From Tritrichomonas foetus (lineage: Eukaryota; Parabasalia; Tritrichomonadida; Tritrichomonadidae), in assembly GCA_001839685.1 (NCBI GenBank), contig MLAK01000579.1:15791-32463 (forward strand): a stretch of DNA of 16,673 nt, in the 5' to 3' direction. A program made the translations under genes and the position numbers. This document shows, piece after piece, positions 1 to 7,872 of this stretch. How positions within the stretch are numbered: the first letter of the stretch is position 1; every line of letters begins with the position of its first letter. The notes under the pieces were generated by a model. It was given only the letters and a program-made list of their open reading frames with translations. It was not told where the DNA came from and did not search any database.

Positions 1-87
1 AAATCACTATTTAATGAAATCACTATTTAATGAAATCACTATTTAATGAAATCATTGTTTAATGAAATCACTATTTAATGAAATCAT
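1..87. repeat. 16-bp tandem repeat at the left end
   Basis: The unit AAATCACTATTTAATG is repeated five times without spacing (starts at 1, 17, 33, 49 and 65), followed by a partial sixth copy (81-87). Copies 1, 2, 3 and 5 are identical; copy 4 (49-64) has ATTG in place of ACTA. The array is cut by the first base of the window, so its true length is unknown. It may be why the contig ends here. No function is visible. Confidence 0.95.
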
Positions 88-564
88 ATCGCTGTGTAAC
101 AATAATTGAATGTAAAAACAATAAGTCAAACTCAAACTCACTGTTTTAAATATCATTTCCTATTTGTTAATATTTTATGTTGACAAATAATTATTCTGAT
201 TTTATCCACCCAAAATGAGAAAACTGCATGACAAATTTATTGGTACATTGTTGTTTGAAATTTTCGATTCTGTACGGGCGCCATTTATAAGAGGTGATCG
301 GTTTTGGTTAAAATCTAGAATTAAAAAGAAAAATAAAATATCGCGATTGGAAAAAAAAATATGAAGTCATCTTAGGAAAAAACAGATCAATTCTCGAATA
401 TTCATGTATTCAAATATTGTGTCAATATTCCCAACAATACAGAAAATTTGAAAGTTTTTTGATTTAGCTGAGTGTAAGTTATGAACCCTAATAACTTTTT
501 CAGTTGATACATCTCTGAAATTTTGATGTTTTTGAAATTTGAATGATAAAATATACAATCAAAA
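88..564. other. AT-rich spacer before the Rab gene
   Basis: I see no supported gene here. The ORFs on the minus strand at 367-743 run against the Rab gene and look like shadows. Just before the Rab ATG lies TCAAA (559-563), an initiator-like element that departs from the TCAYW consensus at its fourth base. If used, it would give a leader of about 4 nt. Confidence 0.5.
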
Positions 565-1161
565 ATGAGCGCCGAAATGAAGATTGTCCTAATTGGTGAT
601 ACCAATGTAGGCAAAACTTGCATAGTTAAACGTGCAACAATTGGTAGTTTTGATGAAGATTCAATGCCAACACTTGGCGCTTCATATACATCAAAGTTAA
701 TTCCGGTTGATGATAAAGAAATAAGATTACAAATTTGGGACACAGCAGGTCAAGAAAGATATCGTGGAATGACACCTATGTATTACAGAGGAGCTCATGC
801 CGCTTTAATCATTTATTCAATAACAGACGAATCTACTTTTTTAGAAGTTGATTCATGGTTAACTAGTCTAAAAGATAATGCTTCCCAAAATGTGATGCTC
901 TTTCTGGCTGGAAACAAAATCGATAATGATGATCAAAGACAAGTCTCTCCCGAGAGTGGACAAGCAAAAGCAACAGAAATTGGTGCATATTTCTTTGAGG
1001 TATCTGCTAAAACTGGAAATGGTGTAGAAGAAATGTTTCAATTGATTCCCAAACTATTTTTTGAGAAATATGGAAAAGATAAAAGTAATGAAGATGATAA
1101 AAACAAAACATCTGTAGATATATCAAAGAAAAAGAAGAAGAAGAAAGGAGATTGCTGTTAA
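565..1161 (+). CDS. Rab5-like small GTPase
   Basis: This 198-residue protein is a complete Rab-family GTPase, a membrane-bound switch that recruits effectors to endomembranes when loaded with GTP. Visible motifs, in order: P-loop GDTNVGKT (11-18); switch I threonine T36 in MPTLGAS; WDTAGQE (58-64) with the catalytic Q63; NKID (117-120) for guanine recognition; SAK (147-149). A lysine-rich hypervariable tail ends in CC, a double geranylgeranylation site. The GAS after switch I and the PMYYRGA stretch of switch II resemble Rab5/21/22 proteins, so an early-endocytic role is inferred. Trichomonads have many Rabs, so subfamily naming is tentative. The stop is TAA followed by A, matching the trichomonad TAAA polyadenylation signal. 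The gene is convergent with the GH31 gene, with about 340 bp between them. Confidence 0.93.
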   Translation: MSAEMKIVLIGDTNVGKTCIVKRATIGSFDEDSMPTLGASYTSKLIPVDDKEIRLQIWDTAGQERYRGMTPMYYRGAHAALIIYSITDESTFLEVDSWLTSLKDNASQNVMLFLAGNKIDNDDQRQVSPESGQAKATEIGAYFFEVSAKTGNGVEEMFQLIPKLFFEKYGKDKSNEDDKNKTSVDISKKKKKKKGDCC

Positions 1162-1505
1162 ATCAATTTTTTTAGTATATAGCATCAATAATAAATACCA
1201 TTTATATTACTATGACATCAATAATTCCTCAAGAATAGAGCAAGATGTATCATTTAGTTAATAAAACATACATATATTAATTTTTTAGATTCTATTTTAA
1301 ACAAGTTGATATTTCATAATTAAGATTCCATAAACTTAATAAAGATTCCAAATCTATCTTTTCATAGAAAGGCTAATAGATTTTCACTCCAATCAGTTGT
1401 GTCAATATATTTTCAAAAATAAAATCCTAAAAAAAATGTTTACATGACTAATTTATTGATTAATTAAACCTAAAAACTTAATTAATTTCTGTTTACATTT
1501 TTCAT
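1162..1505. other. convergent 3' spacer
   Basis: This AT-rich stretch lies between the ends of the Rab gene (+) and the GH31 gene (-). I see no gene or RNA in it, only several AATAAA-like strings. A short imperfect direct repeat, AAGATTCCA, occurs near 1323 and 1342. Confidence 0.6.
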
Positions 1506-4220
1506 TTACAATGTTTCATAGGCATTTTCCTCCTTTTTCTTTTTGATGCATTTCCTTATAACAACAGCAACAATGACAATAAGAATTATTCCACCAGCTA
1601 CTGATCCAAGAATTATATATAATGTTGTATTTGATTTCTTTCCTGATTCTTCTTCACTGTATTCAAAAGGATGTAAGTTTATATTCTTCATAACACATCT
1701 ATCTGCAACACAAGAAACAACAGTATCATCATCAATTAATGCAGGTAATCCTTTCAATCCATAAAAAACAATCGATGTGATTGTTAAATTCCTTGCTTCT
1801 TCAGGGATTTCATCACTATTTTCATTTTCATCTTCATTTCCAACATTTTTGGCCTTAAAAAAACTTAGAGTGTTCTTTTTATAAACAATTTTCCTATATA
1901 AATACTTTCCTTGTCTATAATTGTAAGAAACACCATCATCAAAATAAAGAGAACCGGACGCTTCTCCTTTTTCATTACATGCAACAATTAAAGTGAGTGG
2001 GTTCTTGATTGTTTCATTCACTGTTTGACCAGTTTTAGAAAACCTGGAAATGATTTTTCCACCACGAATATAAAGTGGAAATGATGAATCAGTTACTTCT
2101 AATTCATTATAATCATTTTCAAGAAGTTTTCCTGTATAATAATCAAACCATCTACCGGGAGGTTTAGAAACATTCAATATATGTAAATCTTCATATAAAA
2201 CTGGAGCGGCCATTAATGATTCACCTAAAATGTATTGTTCTTGAATATCGTGTAGTTCCTCTATTTCAGGAAAGATTGAAAACAAAGGTTGAACAGGTGG
2301 TTTTCCAGTCATGTGGGATTCAAAAATTGCTGTATAAAAGGTTGGAATGAGACTGTATCTTAATTTAGTTGCATTTAGAAGAAGCTCTTGTATATGTGAA
2401 TCATAAAGATATGGCTCTTTAAAGTCAGAATCTTCATGACAATGACTTCGATACAAAGGATATAAAAGCGAACCTGCTTGATACCATCTGTATAATAATT
2501 CCTCAGATGGGTTGTCATTAAAACCACCTAAATCACTTCCTGTTAATGGCATTCCACATAAACCTGCAACAAGAGTCATTGAAACTGATTTTCGAAGGTT
2601 GTCAAAGTTTGCATAATTGTCTCCACTCCACATAAATGCGTATTTTTGAGAACCAGCGAAATAACCACGTGTTAAAATGAATGGGCGAGTATTTTTGTCT
2701 TCATTTCTATTCACAACACCTAAATAAGTAGAATAATGCATCATTAAAGCGTAAACATTTCGAATTTCACGGAATTCATGATTTCCAAACAAAAGCGTAT
2801 CTTTTGGAAGTGTTCCTTCAACCATATCAAAAACGGAAGGTTCATCCATATCATTCCAGAAGAAAACATTTGGTGCAGTTTCATTAACAGTATATTTATA
2901 ATGAGTGCTCCACCAGTTTCTTACCTCAGGATTCAAAAAGTCAGGCCATGAAGACATTCCAGGCCAACAATTTCCAATAAATCGAGTTTTCCCATCACTT
3001 TCATTCACAAAATATCCATGGCGAAGAGCATCAACAGCAATCTGATGTGTTGTGCTGTTTGGAAGGTGTGGATCATTTAATCGAATTAAAAATCGATTTT
3101 GTTTTGCAAGTTTTTCAAAAATAGCGGATGGATTGGGAAACAAATTCCTGTCAAAGTAGAAAGGCGCATGATTTGCTAAATGATCAACATCCATCCACAT
3201 GTAATCAAAAGGAAAGCTTATTTTATTCAGACGATCAATAACACTTTCAAAAATTGATTGATTCTTATAACCCCATTTTGACTGGTGATAACCGAGTGTA
3301 GAAATTGCAGGAACTTCAATGTGACCTGTTAATTCAGTATAGCTCGAAAGAATAGTTTTCAGCTTACCAGTAAAGATAAAAGTATCAATAAATCCACCTT
3401 CACTAATAACTCTCATATACCTTGTATCAGTTTTCACATCACTGCCAATTTTCAAAACTGAGTCTGATGGATTTAGCCAGAAAAATGCAATCATTTCTTT
3501 GGATGAATGGCCATAAACAAAAGGAATATGGCCGTAATATGAAAAATAATCAAAGTTAGCCATTCTTACTGGCTCGTCAAATGTATCATTAAAATTCATA
3601 TCATCAAAAGATTCTGAATAGCCAGATAGTCTCGTATTGGCACCAGCAAAATTAAAGTCAAGACTCACAGCAGTGGCGCCATTTTTTATTGTATCATTTC
3701 TATATCGCCAAATATCTGGTTCCACTTTTTGTCCAAAATGTTCGTAGACTAGTTCCTGTCGTTTGTTTAGAATAATTGTCGAATTGAACTCGTCGATAAT
3801 TTTAATCTCAAATGGACGAATATTTATTTCTGCTTTACATTTCTCTGAAACTAAACAATGAATACCAATTTCGTTTGAATAAGTCAAGGGAAGGTGCTGG
3901 TTGAGAATATTTTGATTAACGACTTGTGGATTTTCTGATATTTTATAGCGATTGAAATTTTCTGTGTTTGTCGGAAGAATTTGAACGCGGAATGTGTTTG
4001 ACTGCATAAGGTAAATTTTCAAGATCAATTGAGCGTCTTCTCCATTATTAATAAGTTGAGCGGAAAATTCGTCTTTTTCAAATCTGATTGAGCTTTCTTT
4101 GATTGTCCATTTGTTTGTTAAATTGATATTTCGCGAACAAAAGCCCATATCATTGCATAGTTTTAGAGGTTCAGCAGAAATGCAGAATGTAATAAATAGG
4201 AACATTGAAAAAGTGATCAT
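1506..4220 (-). CDS. membrane-anchored GH31 alpha-glucosidase, glucosidase II alpha-like
   Basis: The 904-residue protein is a glycoside hydrolase family 31 member. It starts with a signal peptide. Catalytic motifs visible: MWMDVD (341-346); WNDMDEPSVF (455-464) with the nucleophile D457; WSGDN (531-535) with the acid/base D534; and GSDLGGF through RWYQ to RSHCH (561-595), which resembles ER glucosidase II alpha. Many NxS/T sites suggest a lumenal or surface location. Unlike soluble glucosidase II, it ends with a hydrophobic segment (about 867-889), then CIKKKK and a tail ending YETL (901-904), a YxxPhi-type sorting motif. It is therefore predicted to be type I, acting in the ER, endolysosomal or surface lumen. 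The usual WNDMNE is WNDMDE here. An Inr match TCACT (4216-4212) lies inside the first codons, 9 nt before a second ATG at 4205, so translation may start at M6, giving MFLFITFCISA. The stop is TAAA. It is divergent from the IBP39-like gene. Confidence 0.93.
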   Translation of the reverse strand: MITFSMFLFITFCISAEPLKLCNDMGFCSRNINLTNKWTIKESSIRFEKDEFSAQLINNGEDAQLILKIYLMQSNTFRVQILPTNTENFNRYKISENPQVVNQNILNQHLPLTYSNEIGIHCLVSEKCKAEINIRPFEIKIIDEFNSTIILNKRQELVYEHFGQKVEPDIWRYRNDTIKNGATAVSLDFNFAGANTRLSGYSESFDDMNFNDTFDEPVRMANFDYFSYYGHIPFVYGHSSKEMIAFFWLNPSDSVLKIGSDVKTDTRYMRVISEGGFIDTFIFTGKLKTILSSYTELTGHIEVPAISTLGYHQSKWGYKNQSIFESVIDRLNKISFPFDYMWMDVDHLANHAPFYFDRNLFPNPSAIFEKLAKQNRFLIRLNDPHLPNSTTHQIAVDALRHGYFVNESDGKTRFIGNCWPGMSSWPDFLNPEVRNWWSTHYKYTVNETAPNVFFWNDMDEPSVFDMVEGTLPKDTLLFGNHEFREIRNVYALMMHYSTYLGVVNRNEDKNTRPFILTRGYFAGSQKYAFMWSGDNYANFDNLRKSVSMTLVAGLCGMPLTGSDLGGFNDNPSEELLYRWYQAGSLLYPLYRSHCHEDSDFKEPYLYDSHIQELLLNATKLRYSLIPTFYTAIFESHMTGKPPVQPLFSIFPEIEELHDIQEQYILGESLMAAPVLYEDLHILNVSKPPGRWFDYYTGKLLENDYNELEVTDSSFPLYIRGGKIISRFSKTGQTVNETIKNPLTLIVACNEKGEASGSLYFDDGVSYNYRQGKYLYRKIVYKKNTLSFFKAKNVGNEDENENSDEIPEEARNLTITSIVFYGLKGLPALIDDDTVVSCVADRCVMKNINLHPFEYSEEESGKKSNTTLYIILGSVAGGIILIVIVAVVIRKCIKKKKEENAYETL

Positions 4221-4234
4221 CGAATTAAACGGTC
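4212..4234 (-). promoter_or_regulatory. core promoter of the GH31 gene: GACCGTTT and Inr TCACT
   Basis: Read on the minus strand, GACCGTTTAATTCG (4234-4221) directly precedes the annotated ATG, and TCACT (4216-4212) matches the trichomonad Inr consensus TCAYW. With A+1 at 4214 the transcript would start inside the first two codons and use the ATG at 4205-4203. The GACCGTT string is shared with both BTB gene promoters in this window. Confidence 0.45.
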
Positions 4235-4544
4235 GCTATCGGCTATGGTCAAATATTATTCATCTGATATTCAAGAGAGAGATGTCTGCCAAAAAAAAAA
4301 TGATACAAATTTATTATTAAATCTATTCAAAATTAGAAAAATTTCGAGCCGAAACCATTGAAAAATTTCATATGTAACGGTGAGTTTTTGAGGGGAAATA
4401 ATTGAGAGAGACACACCTACAAATTTGATATTTTTGCCAAAATTGATAAATTTCGAAAGATATTAATTCAAATAGAGTGACGTTTGGTCCGGAGGTTTAA
4501 TTGAAATTAGAATAGTTTATTGATAACTTTTTCTGTTTAAATTT
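4235..4544. promoter_or_regulatory. divergent spacer between the GH31 and IBP39-like genes
   Basis: About 310 bp separates the two divergent genes and must carry upstream control for both. It holds TATGGTC (4244-4250) followed by AAATATT, similar to the palindromic site near 6650, and TAACGG (4375-4380), which fits the general Myb-type core YAACKG. No ORF with coding character is seen. Confidence 0.4.
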
Positions 4545-4552
4545 TCATCATT
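4545..4552 (+). promoter_or_regulatory. Inr element of the IBP39-like gene
   Basis: TCATCATT contains TCATT (4548-4552), an exact match to TCAYW, with the predicted start A+1 at 4550. This gives an 11-nt leader before the ATG at 4561, typical of trichomonad genes. Since the encoded protein belongs to the Inr-binding family, it may bind its own promoter; that is inference. Confidence 0.6.
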
Positions 4553-4560
4553 TTACCGAA

Positions 4561-5490
4561 ATGAACTTCGATCAGATAAGTCTCCCAAAATATTTTGAAC
4601 GCTTGTCTGATGAAGATAAAATCAACTACGCCAAATTGAAGATGGCATTTGCTGCACCAAGTTGCAAAAACAGACGCAATAAAAGTACCGAAACATTTTC
4701 CGAGATCATCACGTCACTCAAAGCATTCGTAATTCGTGGTGATGGTGCTGACGCTGATCGTGCTCTTGTTTGCGGAATTTGTTGGTTGGACGATGCAGTT
4801 GCGATTAATACACGACAGCTACGCTTGTTAATCTCCAAGTGCAAATCCTCAATTAATGGCTCCTTCCAACTACTTGGCTATGGAACTGTTCCTTCTGGCT
4901 CAGACTCAACAACAGCGCTTATCAGATACTTTCCGTTTATGAAAGATAATTTTGCAGAGCTTAGACAGTGGACGATACGCCAAAAGGTGACAAAATCTAA
5001 TCCATCGCCAGCTCAACTCGTCAAACTTATCCAGACACAATCACAGATGAATCTCAATATTAATACGAACATGAACTTGAAAGCCAATTTGGCTAATAAT
5101 ATGAACAATAATGGTCTTATTAATAACATGAATCAGCTTACTTCCATTCAGAACATGGCGATAAATTTGCCACCAGCAATCTCCTTATCGGCTCCACCAG
5201 CAGAATTGTTTATTTCACCAGCACCAGAGCTCCTCGACGCTGCTTATGGGTCTAAATCTTTAGATGTAACTGACAATGCGCAAGTGTCATTAACTGCTGC
5301 AGAGCCCCAAAATTCACTCGTCCAGAATAACGATCACCAACTGGCGGACTTTTCTGAAAAAGTGAGTATTTGGGATGATCAATATTCATTTACTTTCCCA
5401 ATAGATGGCCCCGATATGACCAAAGGTGATCACTGCCAGAGCGATTTAGACGAATTTGATTTATTTGATAGTGTTTTTGATAATTTGTAA
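4561..5490 (+). CDS. IBP39-like initiator-binding transcription factor
   Basis: The 309-residue protein has an N-terminal region (about 1-140) that resembles the initiator-binding domain of T. vaginalis IBP39, the factor that recognises the Inr and substitutes for TATA-based promoter recognition. Recognisable stretches are ALVCGICWL (68-76), INTRQLRLLISKCKSSING (82-100) and LGYGTV (105-110). KCKSSING is, as I recall, in the family's DNA-contacting helix region. A linker rich in N, M, L and Q (about 160-200) follows, then a proline/alanine-rich stretch (204-223). The end (about 267-309) is acidic and aromatic (SIWDDQYSF, DEFDLFDSVFDNL), reminiscent of an activation or polymerase-contact region. 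It is somewhat smaller than a 39-kDa protein and is one of a family, so I call it IBP39-like. It looks less AT-rich than its flanks. It ends in TAAA. Confidence 0.88.
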   Translation: MNFDQISLPKYFERLSDEDKINYAKLKMAFAAPSCKNRRNKSTETFSEIITSLKAFVIRGDGADADRALVCGICWLDDAVAINTRQLRLLISKCKSSINGSFQLLGYGTVPSGSDSTTALIRYFPFMKDNFAELRQWTIRQKVTKSNPSPAQLVKLIQTQSQMNLNINTNMNLKANLANNMNNNGLINNMNQLTSIQNMAINLPPAISLSAPPAELFISPAPELLDAAYGSKSLDVTDNAQVSLTAAEPQNSLVQNNDHQLADFSEKVSIWDDQYSFTFPIDGPDMTKGDHCQSDLDEFDLFDSVFDNL

Positions 5491-6107
5491 AGTTTCCTTA
5501 TGTATGACATTTTTTCTTTTTCTTTTTGTTATTGTGATGAAATTTTAGTGGATTTGAAATATAAACAAATCCACAGGAAATAAAAAATCGCGTTTTTTTG
5601 GCCCAGTACCTGGCATTTAGATCCATTATGTGATCACAAATAGAAGTCGTTTGATAATTTGATCAGGAAGGAGTTCGATCTGAAGGGGAGAAAATCCAGA
5701 TAGATTCATCATTAGACATTCAAATTTTATGAATCTTTTTCAGAAAGTGTTAAAAAATGTATTGAAAATGGATATAAGAAAGCAAAAATCATTCATTCAA
5801 ATATAATTGAATGCGAACTTTTATTTTCCACTTTTTGTTACGAATTGTCATCTAGCTGTTACTATTTAAAAAGTTTCTTGGCCAAATATGTTATGATAAT
5901 AACAATAGAAATCACAGAAAAGTAGATGGAATATGAAACAAAAAGTTCGAAGGAATGAATGATGAAAAATGAAAAAAAGAAAAGTCTGATAAAAATAGAA
6001 GTTCTTAAATAAAGATAATAAAATTCGTATTGGTTTCTGCCAAACAAGCCCATTTTTATTTCATACTTTCATATTAAACCTATTTTCAAGAAGCTAATGA
6101 TTAATAA
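5491..6107. other. convergent 3' spacer, no supported gene
   Basis: This spacer lies between the ends of the IBP39-like gene (+) and the small secreted-protein gene (-). It contains the IBP39-like 3' untranslated region. A 63-codon ATG ORF on the minus strand (6053-5862) encodes only low-complexity F/I/Y-rich sequence and has no Inr; I do not accept it. No tRNA-like fold or repeat is convincing. Confidence 0.5.
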
Positions 6108-6494
6108 TTAATAATTGATATCTTGGCCAGGGCCTTTGACATGCATAACATTAGCATTTCCGTCGGTAAATTCGCACTCGTAGATAATAACGTCAGCGAA
6201 TTTAGCGATTCCGCGGGCCTCTCCCTGAACAATCATACCATCAAAACTTTTGAAAAGCATTGATCTGACTTGTAAGTATGTTGGCTGAAGCGACTGCAGG
6301 AGACTGAACATTGGTTTGGTGTAGTACTGTCCATTGATTGGGGCCATGCCTTGTTGGCCAATTAAAGTTAAATTTCGTAATTGCCTGGCGTTCACAAAGT
6401 CCGAGAGAAACGCAGGTTTTAGAACTAACTTATCTACTTCTTCGTCTGTGTAACTTGATGCGCTGTTGATCAGTAAGAACAAGAAACCAAGCAT
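6108..6494 (-). CDS. small predicted secreted protein, unrecognised
   Basis: The gene encodes 128 residues that I do not recognise. The first 15 residues (MLGFLFLLINSASSY) look like a cleavable signal peptide, and the rest is soluble, with one NxT site (41-43) and a single cysteine (107). The C-terminal half (about 75-115) alternates in a beta-strand-like way, with SFDGMIVQGEARGI and KFADVIIYECEF. It is too short for a typical enzyme, and a small secreted or lumenal binding protein is possible. The coding region is clearly richer in G and C than its flanks, which supports a real gene. On the minus strand an Inr match TCATT (6521-6517) lies about 25 nt before the ATG. The TAA stop is followed by TTA rather than A, so it lacks the overlapping TAAA signal seen in several neighbours. 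Confidence 0.75.
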   Translation of the reverse strand: MLGFLFLLINSASSYTDEEVDKLVLKPAFLSDFVNARQLRNLTLIGQQGMAPINGQYYTKPMFSLLQSLQPTYLQVRSMLFKSFDGMIVQGEARGIAKFADVIIYECEFTDGNANVMHVKGPGQDINY

Positions 6495-6516
6495 GAATTC
6501 TATTTTTTATGGTGAA

Positions 6517-6521
6517 AATGA
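6517..6521 (-). promoter_or_regulatory. Inr of the small secreted-protein gene
   Basis: TCATT on the minus strand matches TCAYW, with predicted A+1 at 6519 and a leader of about 25 nt before the ATG at 6494. A second partial match, TCACC, lies between it and the ATG. Confidence 0.45.
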
Positions 6522-6641
6522 TAACAAATAATTTTCTGAATCTCTCAAAATAGGGAAACAAAAATACAGAAATTGAAACAATTCAAAAAATATTGTTTTT
6601 TTTTGTTTCAATAGAAGGATTTCAATCTGAGAAACGGCTTT

Positions 6642-6664
6642 TTATATGGTCAATATTGACCATA
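6642..6664. promoter_or_regulatory. 20-bp perfect palindrome with the TTATATGGTC motif
   Basis: TATGGTCAATATTGACCATA (6645-6664) is its own reverse complement over all 20 bases. It overlaps TTATATGGTC (6642-6651), found twice more in intergenic DNA (7492-7501 and 9085-9094). It sits about 150 bp upstream of the minus-strand gene starting at 6494. The next bases extend it to CATAACGATT; TAACGAT is close to the Myb-type MRE (TAACGATA) described for T. vaginalis. A dimeric transcription-factor site is inferred. Confidence 0.5.
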
Positions 6665-7491
6665 ACGATTGCTTTTCATAGATTTCAATACGAATGAATG
6701 AATGAAATGTGATATGAAACTTATTTCCTATTTGGTCAAGAGGAAAAAAAAATACTATATTTTGGTCCATTGCTTTTCTAATCACTGAGATTTACATTTT
6801 AAAATTTATACTTTTTTTCTAAAACGGAAAGTTCAATGATATGAAAATCACCAATCAAGCAACTTGATCTTTTTACTTCTGGTTTAAGCAACAATGGTTG
6901 ATATAAAAAGTCAGTAATGTACTATAATACATCATCACAGTCTATGTCTATTATCAGAAGATAACATTGTCTAGATCATCATGACATGTTATATAAAATT
7001 TTTACTAATTTTGTATTGTATTTTCAAATGAGGGGACAATGAATTAGAAACAAGATTTATGTAATTTCATTGACTGAGTTTGCCTCTATGTCATAGAGTC
7101 TATGACAATATAAAAAAGTAAATTAGTGAATTTTTATCATGATGAAGAGTTTCAAGAACGTATGTCACCAAATGAAAAAATTCATTTTTTAAATTTGATT
7201 AATAAATATAATAATATATCATATCTCAATTTATTGCTACAATTTATATGGAAACTTATGGAGAAAAACGAATTTTAAAAATTTATTTTTCTGCGAATTT
7301 CGATCAAATTCATTCAATTTTTAAATACTTAAAATTATTTCTATAGAATGATAATATCTCAAATTCCAAACTACAAAAATGTGAATAAAAATATCATCAA
7401 TAACTAAATGATTCAGTTGTTATATAATTAAAATTGGTTATTCTAAAGTTTCAAGGATTTGGTAAAAAAAACTTTTTAAGATTTTGTGATG

Positions 7492-7520
7492 TTATATGGT
7501 CGTTAAATTCCGTTTACAGA
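7492..7520 (+). promoter_or_regulatory. extended TTATATGGTC motif, copy 2
   Basis: TTATATGGTC is followed by GTTAAATTCCGTTTACAGA. The copy at 9085 continues as ATAATTCCAGTTAACAGA, so the similarity spans about 28 bp (AATTCC, then GTT, then ACAGA in both). It lies about 350-380 bp before the ATG of the thioredoxin-like gene. Confidence 0.4.
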
Positions 7521-7872
7521 GATGTCCATTTATGTGAATAGGTTTCTATTCGGTTTTACCTTAGTAACAACTTTCATAAGATTTACTTTTGTTATTAAAA
7601 ATGTTTTAGTTATAATTTTCTTCCTAAAACGAATCTAAATGGTTTGACGGAGACCGTTTATTTGTAATTTGAAATTAGCTCATATTTGGTGATAGTAATC
7701 TCCTAGTATAATTATGCTTATATTCTAAATATCTAAGTGAAACTCAATGGTCAACTTTGACATACTGAGTTTCAGAAAATTTTTCGTATTTCAACCGTTT
7801 ATTCCATCTTCATAATTTTGACAACAAAATTTCGCCTAGTCTGTTTGAAATTTTGATTTGAACATTTCAGTC

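Larger units (their letters stand above)
6495..7872. other. 1.4-kb divergent intergenic region
   Basis: This is the long spacer between the minus-strand secreted-protein gene and the thioredoxin-like gene. It has no ORF with coding character on either strand. Apart from the Inr and palindrome entered separately, it holds a TTATATGGTC copy (7492-7501) and GACCGTTT (7652-7659), the latter like the string before the BTB and GH31 genes. Most of it is AT-rich and repetitive in small words. Confidence 0.5.

Noticed and set aside
215..364. 49-codon ATG ORF (+) before the Rab gene, beginning MRKLHDKF
   Set aside because: There is no Inr within 20 nt of the ATG, the stop is TGA, and length and composition are compatible with chance; not enough support to list as a gene.
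5581..5720. tRNA-like words (GTTCGATC near 5678)
   Set aside because: The surrounding bases do not form acceptor, D and anticodon stems; I could not build a cloverleaf.
5862..6053. 63-codon ORF (-) with F/I/Y-rich hydrophobic sequence
   Set aside because: It translates low-complexity AT-rich DNA, has no initiator element and has no recognisable domain.
7858..7872. Upstream extension of the thioredoxin-like gene from TTG
   Set aside because: TTG is not a credible start here; the ATG at 7873 gives a good signal peptide directly.
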